This document shows positions 63,132 to 64,000 of a stretch of 64,000 nt of DNA, one piece after another. The notes beneath the pieces were generated by a model. That model did no database searches. It saw only the letters and a list, made by a program, of their open reading frames with translations, and was not told the DNA's origin. The position numbers were made by a program, and so were the translations under genes. Every line of letters begins with the position of its first letter. Positions within the stretch are counted from its first letter, which is position 1. The DNA lies in assembly GCA_012845835.1 (NCBI GenBank), contig JABAKD010000009.1, positions 18,239,318-18,303,317 of the forward strand, given 5' to 3'. The stretch is from Undaria pinnatifida (lineage: Eukaryota; Sar; Phaeophyceae; Laminariales; Alariaceae).

Positions 63132-64000
63132 CAAACGGCTGACCCCCAAGGACTATTTAGCGTGAGTCTGTTGAGAACTACAGTTGCTCAGTGCCCACGA
63201 TTGGTGCCCTCAGCTGTAGATGCTAACCAACGCTTTGCTCGTAACCTTTCCCTTGCATTCGTGAGTTTTTTTTGCACACTAACGCAGGGGAAAGGTTACA
63301 GGCACGGTGTTGGTGTGGCATCTAGAGAGCACCGCCAATGGGAAATAGGATGGCTCGTAAGAACATTGCTTCACGCTGAGTAGTCATTGGGGGGGGTTGT
63401 CGTTTGTCATGCGTAAGCTGTACCAGTGTTGAATCCCCCCATAACGCCGCGGCATGGCTAGTGTCGTCGATTTTTGTTGTTTTTTATTTTGAGGTTCACC
63501 GGTCGGGTCAGGGTGACCCAACCCGGTCCGTCAGATTTGACAGCCTCCTGACCCTTGTAAAGCCCTCGTGATTTCGACGGATGGTGAGTGGCTGGCTGAG
63601 CTGTTACGCTGGTTGCGGGAAAATCGACAACGAGCTCGGTCCTTGCGATCGTCGTTAGTGGTTTGGCGGACGAGCGCTGTGGCCCCGCTTGCCAGCGTGT
63701 GCTGGAGTTGCTTCCCTTTCTGACGACGTTTTGGACTCTTGCCGTGCACTCTCTTGCCGTGCACTGTCTTGCCATGCACTCTACAGTGCAAGCGCCGGGT
63801 TCCTACAGCAGTGTCAGCGCTACGTTGGAGTTCCACTGGCCTCAGTGACCTCGTTTTTCCTACCGTGTCATTGCCGCGTACAGTGTCAGTGTCGCTTGGG
63901 AGTTCCACTAGCCTTTAGTGACGGGTTTTTCGAGTCTTGGTGCGGTGTGCGGTGTGCCGTTGTGCAAATGCACTGAGATACTATAATACGGTTGTCGTAT
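63132..64000. other. no recognised gene; GACCCG-type relic
   Basis: 63485-63570 (GGTTCACCGGTCGGGTCAGG, CCTCCTGACCCTTGTAAAGCCCT) resembles the subterminal and terminal parts of the hAT-like element at 10897-12417, in decayed form. Short CTTGCCGTGCACT motifs repeat three times at 63736-63780. Confidence 0.45.

Overview
This is eukaryotic nuclear DNA. The genes are split by introns with GT-AG borders that interrupt conserved proteins at exact codon phases, and no operon or Shine-Dalgarno organisation is visible. Most of the window is repeats and mobile elements. Large introns of 2.4-3.6 kb are themselves filled with repeats. This would suit a macroalgal or other photosynthetic stramenopile genome such as a brown alga, but no single gene here proves the lineage, so the organism call is an inference.

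Left part (1-38,600): no host gene could be supported. It holds tandem duplications and minisatellites (391-881, 1190-1430, 9470-10160, 15378-16976, 17960-18960, 25131-25600, 37738-37965). It also holds a recent Ty1/Copia retrotransposon (2683-8976; 473-bp LTRs with 3 differences, target duplication CGAGT) whose coding region carries one frameshift and one nonsense codon. A hAT-like DNA transposon lies at 10897-12417 (18-bp perfect terminal inverted repeats, 8-bp target duplication GTAATTTT). An ~814-bp repeat is present in two inverted copies (12445-13258 and 28225-29035). Members of a small dispersed MITE-like family and weak remnants of reverse-transcriptase elements (21389-22030, 35295-35651) complete it.

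Right part (38,600-64,000): five host genes, four of them with clear families. Gene 1 (minus, 38623-40747) is an uncharacterised, charged, low-complexity protein in two exons. Gene 2 (minus, 41048-41633) is a 119-residue protein that is essentially one PH domain. Gene 3 (plus, 41841-49389) is the mitochondrial import-motor J protein PAM18/TIM14 in three exons. Gene 4 (minus, 50557-54685) is SEC13, the COPII coat and nuclear-pore beta-propeller, in three exons. Gene 5 (plus, 55784 to at least 62844) is a NOT4/CNOT4-type RING-RRM-CCCH ubiquitin ligase of the CCR4-NOT complex. The PH gene and PAM18 are divergent with only 207 bp between start codons. SEC13 and CNOT4 are divergent 1.1 kb apart, and PAM18 and SEC13 converge. 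Exon joins for PH, PAM18, SEC13 and CNOT4 were worked out by eye and keep the reading frame at every junction.

The genes have unrelated housekeeping jobs (protein import, secretion, mRNA decay/ubiquitylation), so no pathway cluster is implied. What is most unusual is the repeat biology. Two DNA transposons have readable ends and target duplications, and a GTACCAGGTAC-type palindromic motif is scattered over the whole window. There is also a ten-unit ~100-bp decayed array, and a 589-bp tandem array that carries a tRNA-like B box. I saw no CRISPR array, rRNA or convincing complete tRNA.
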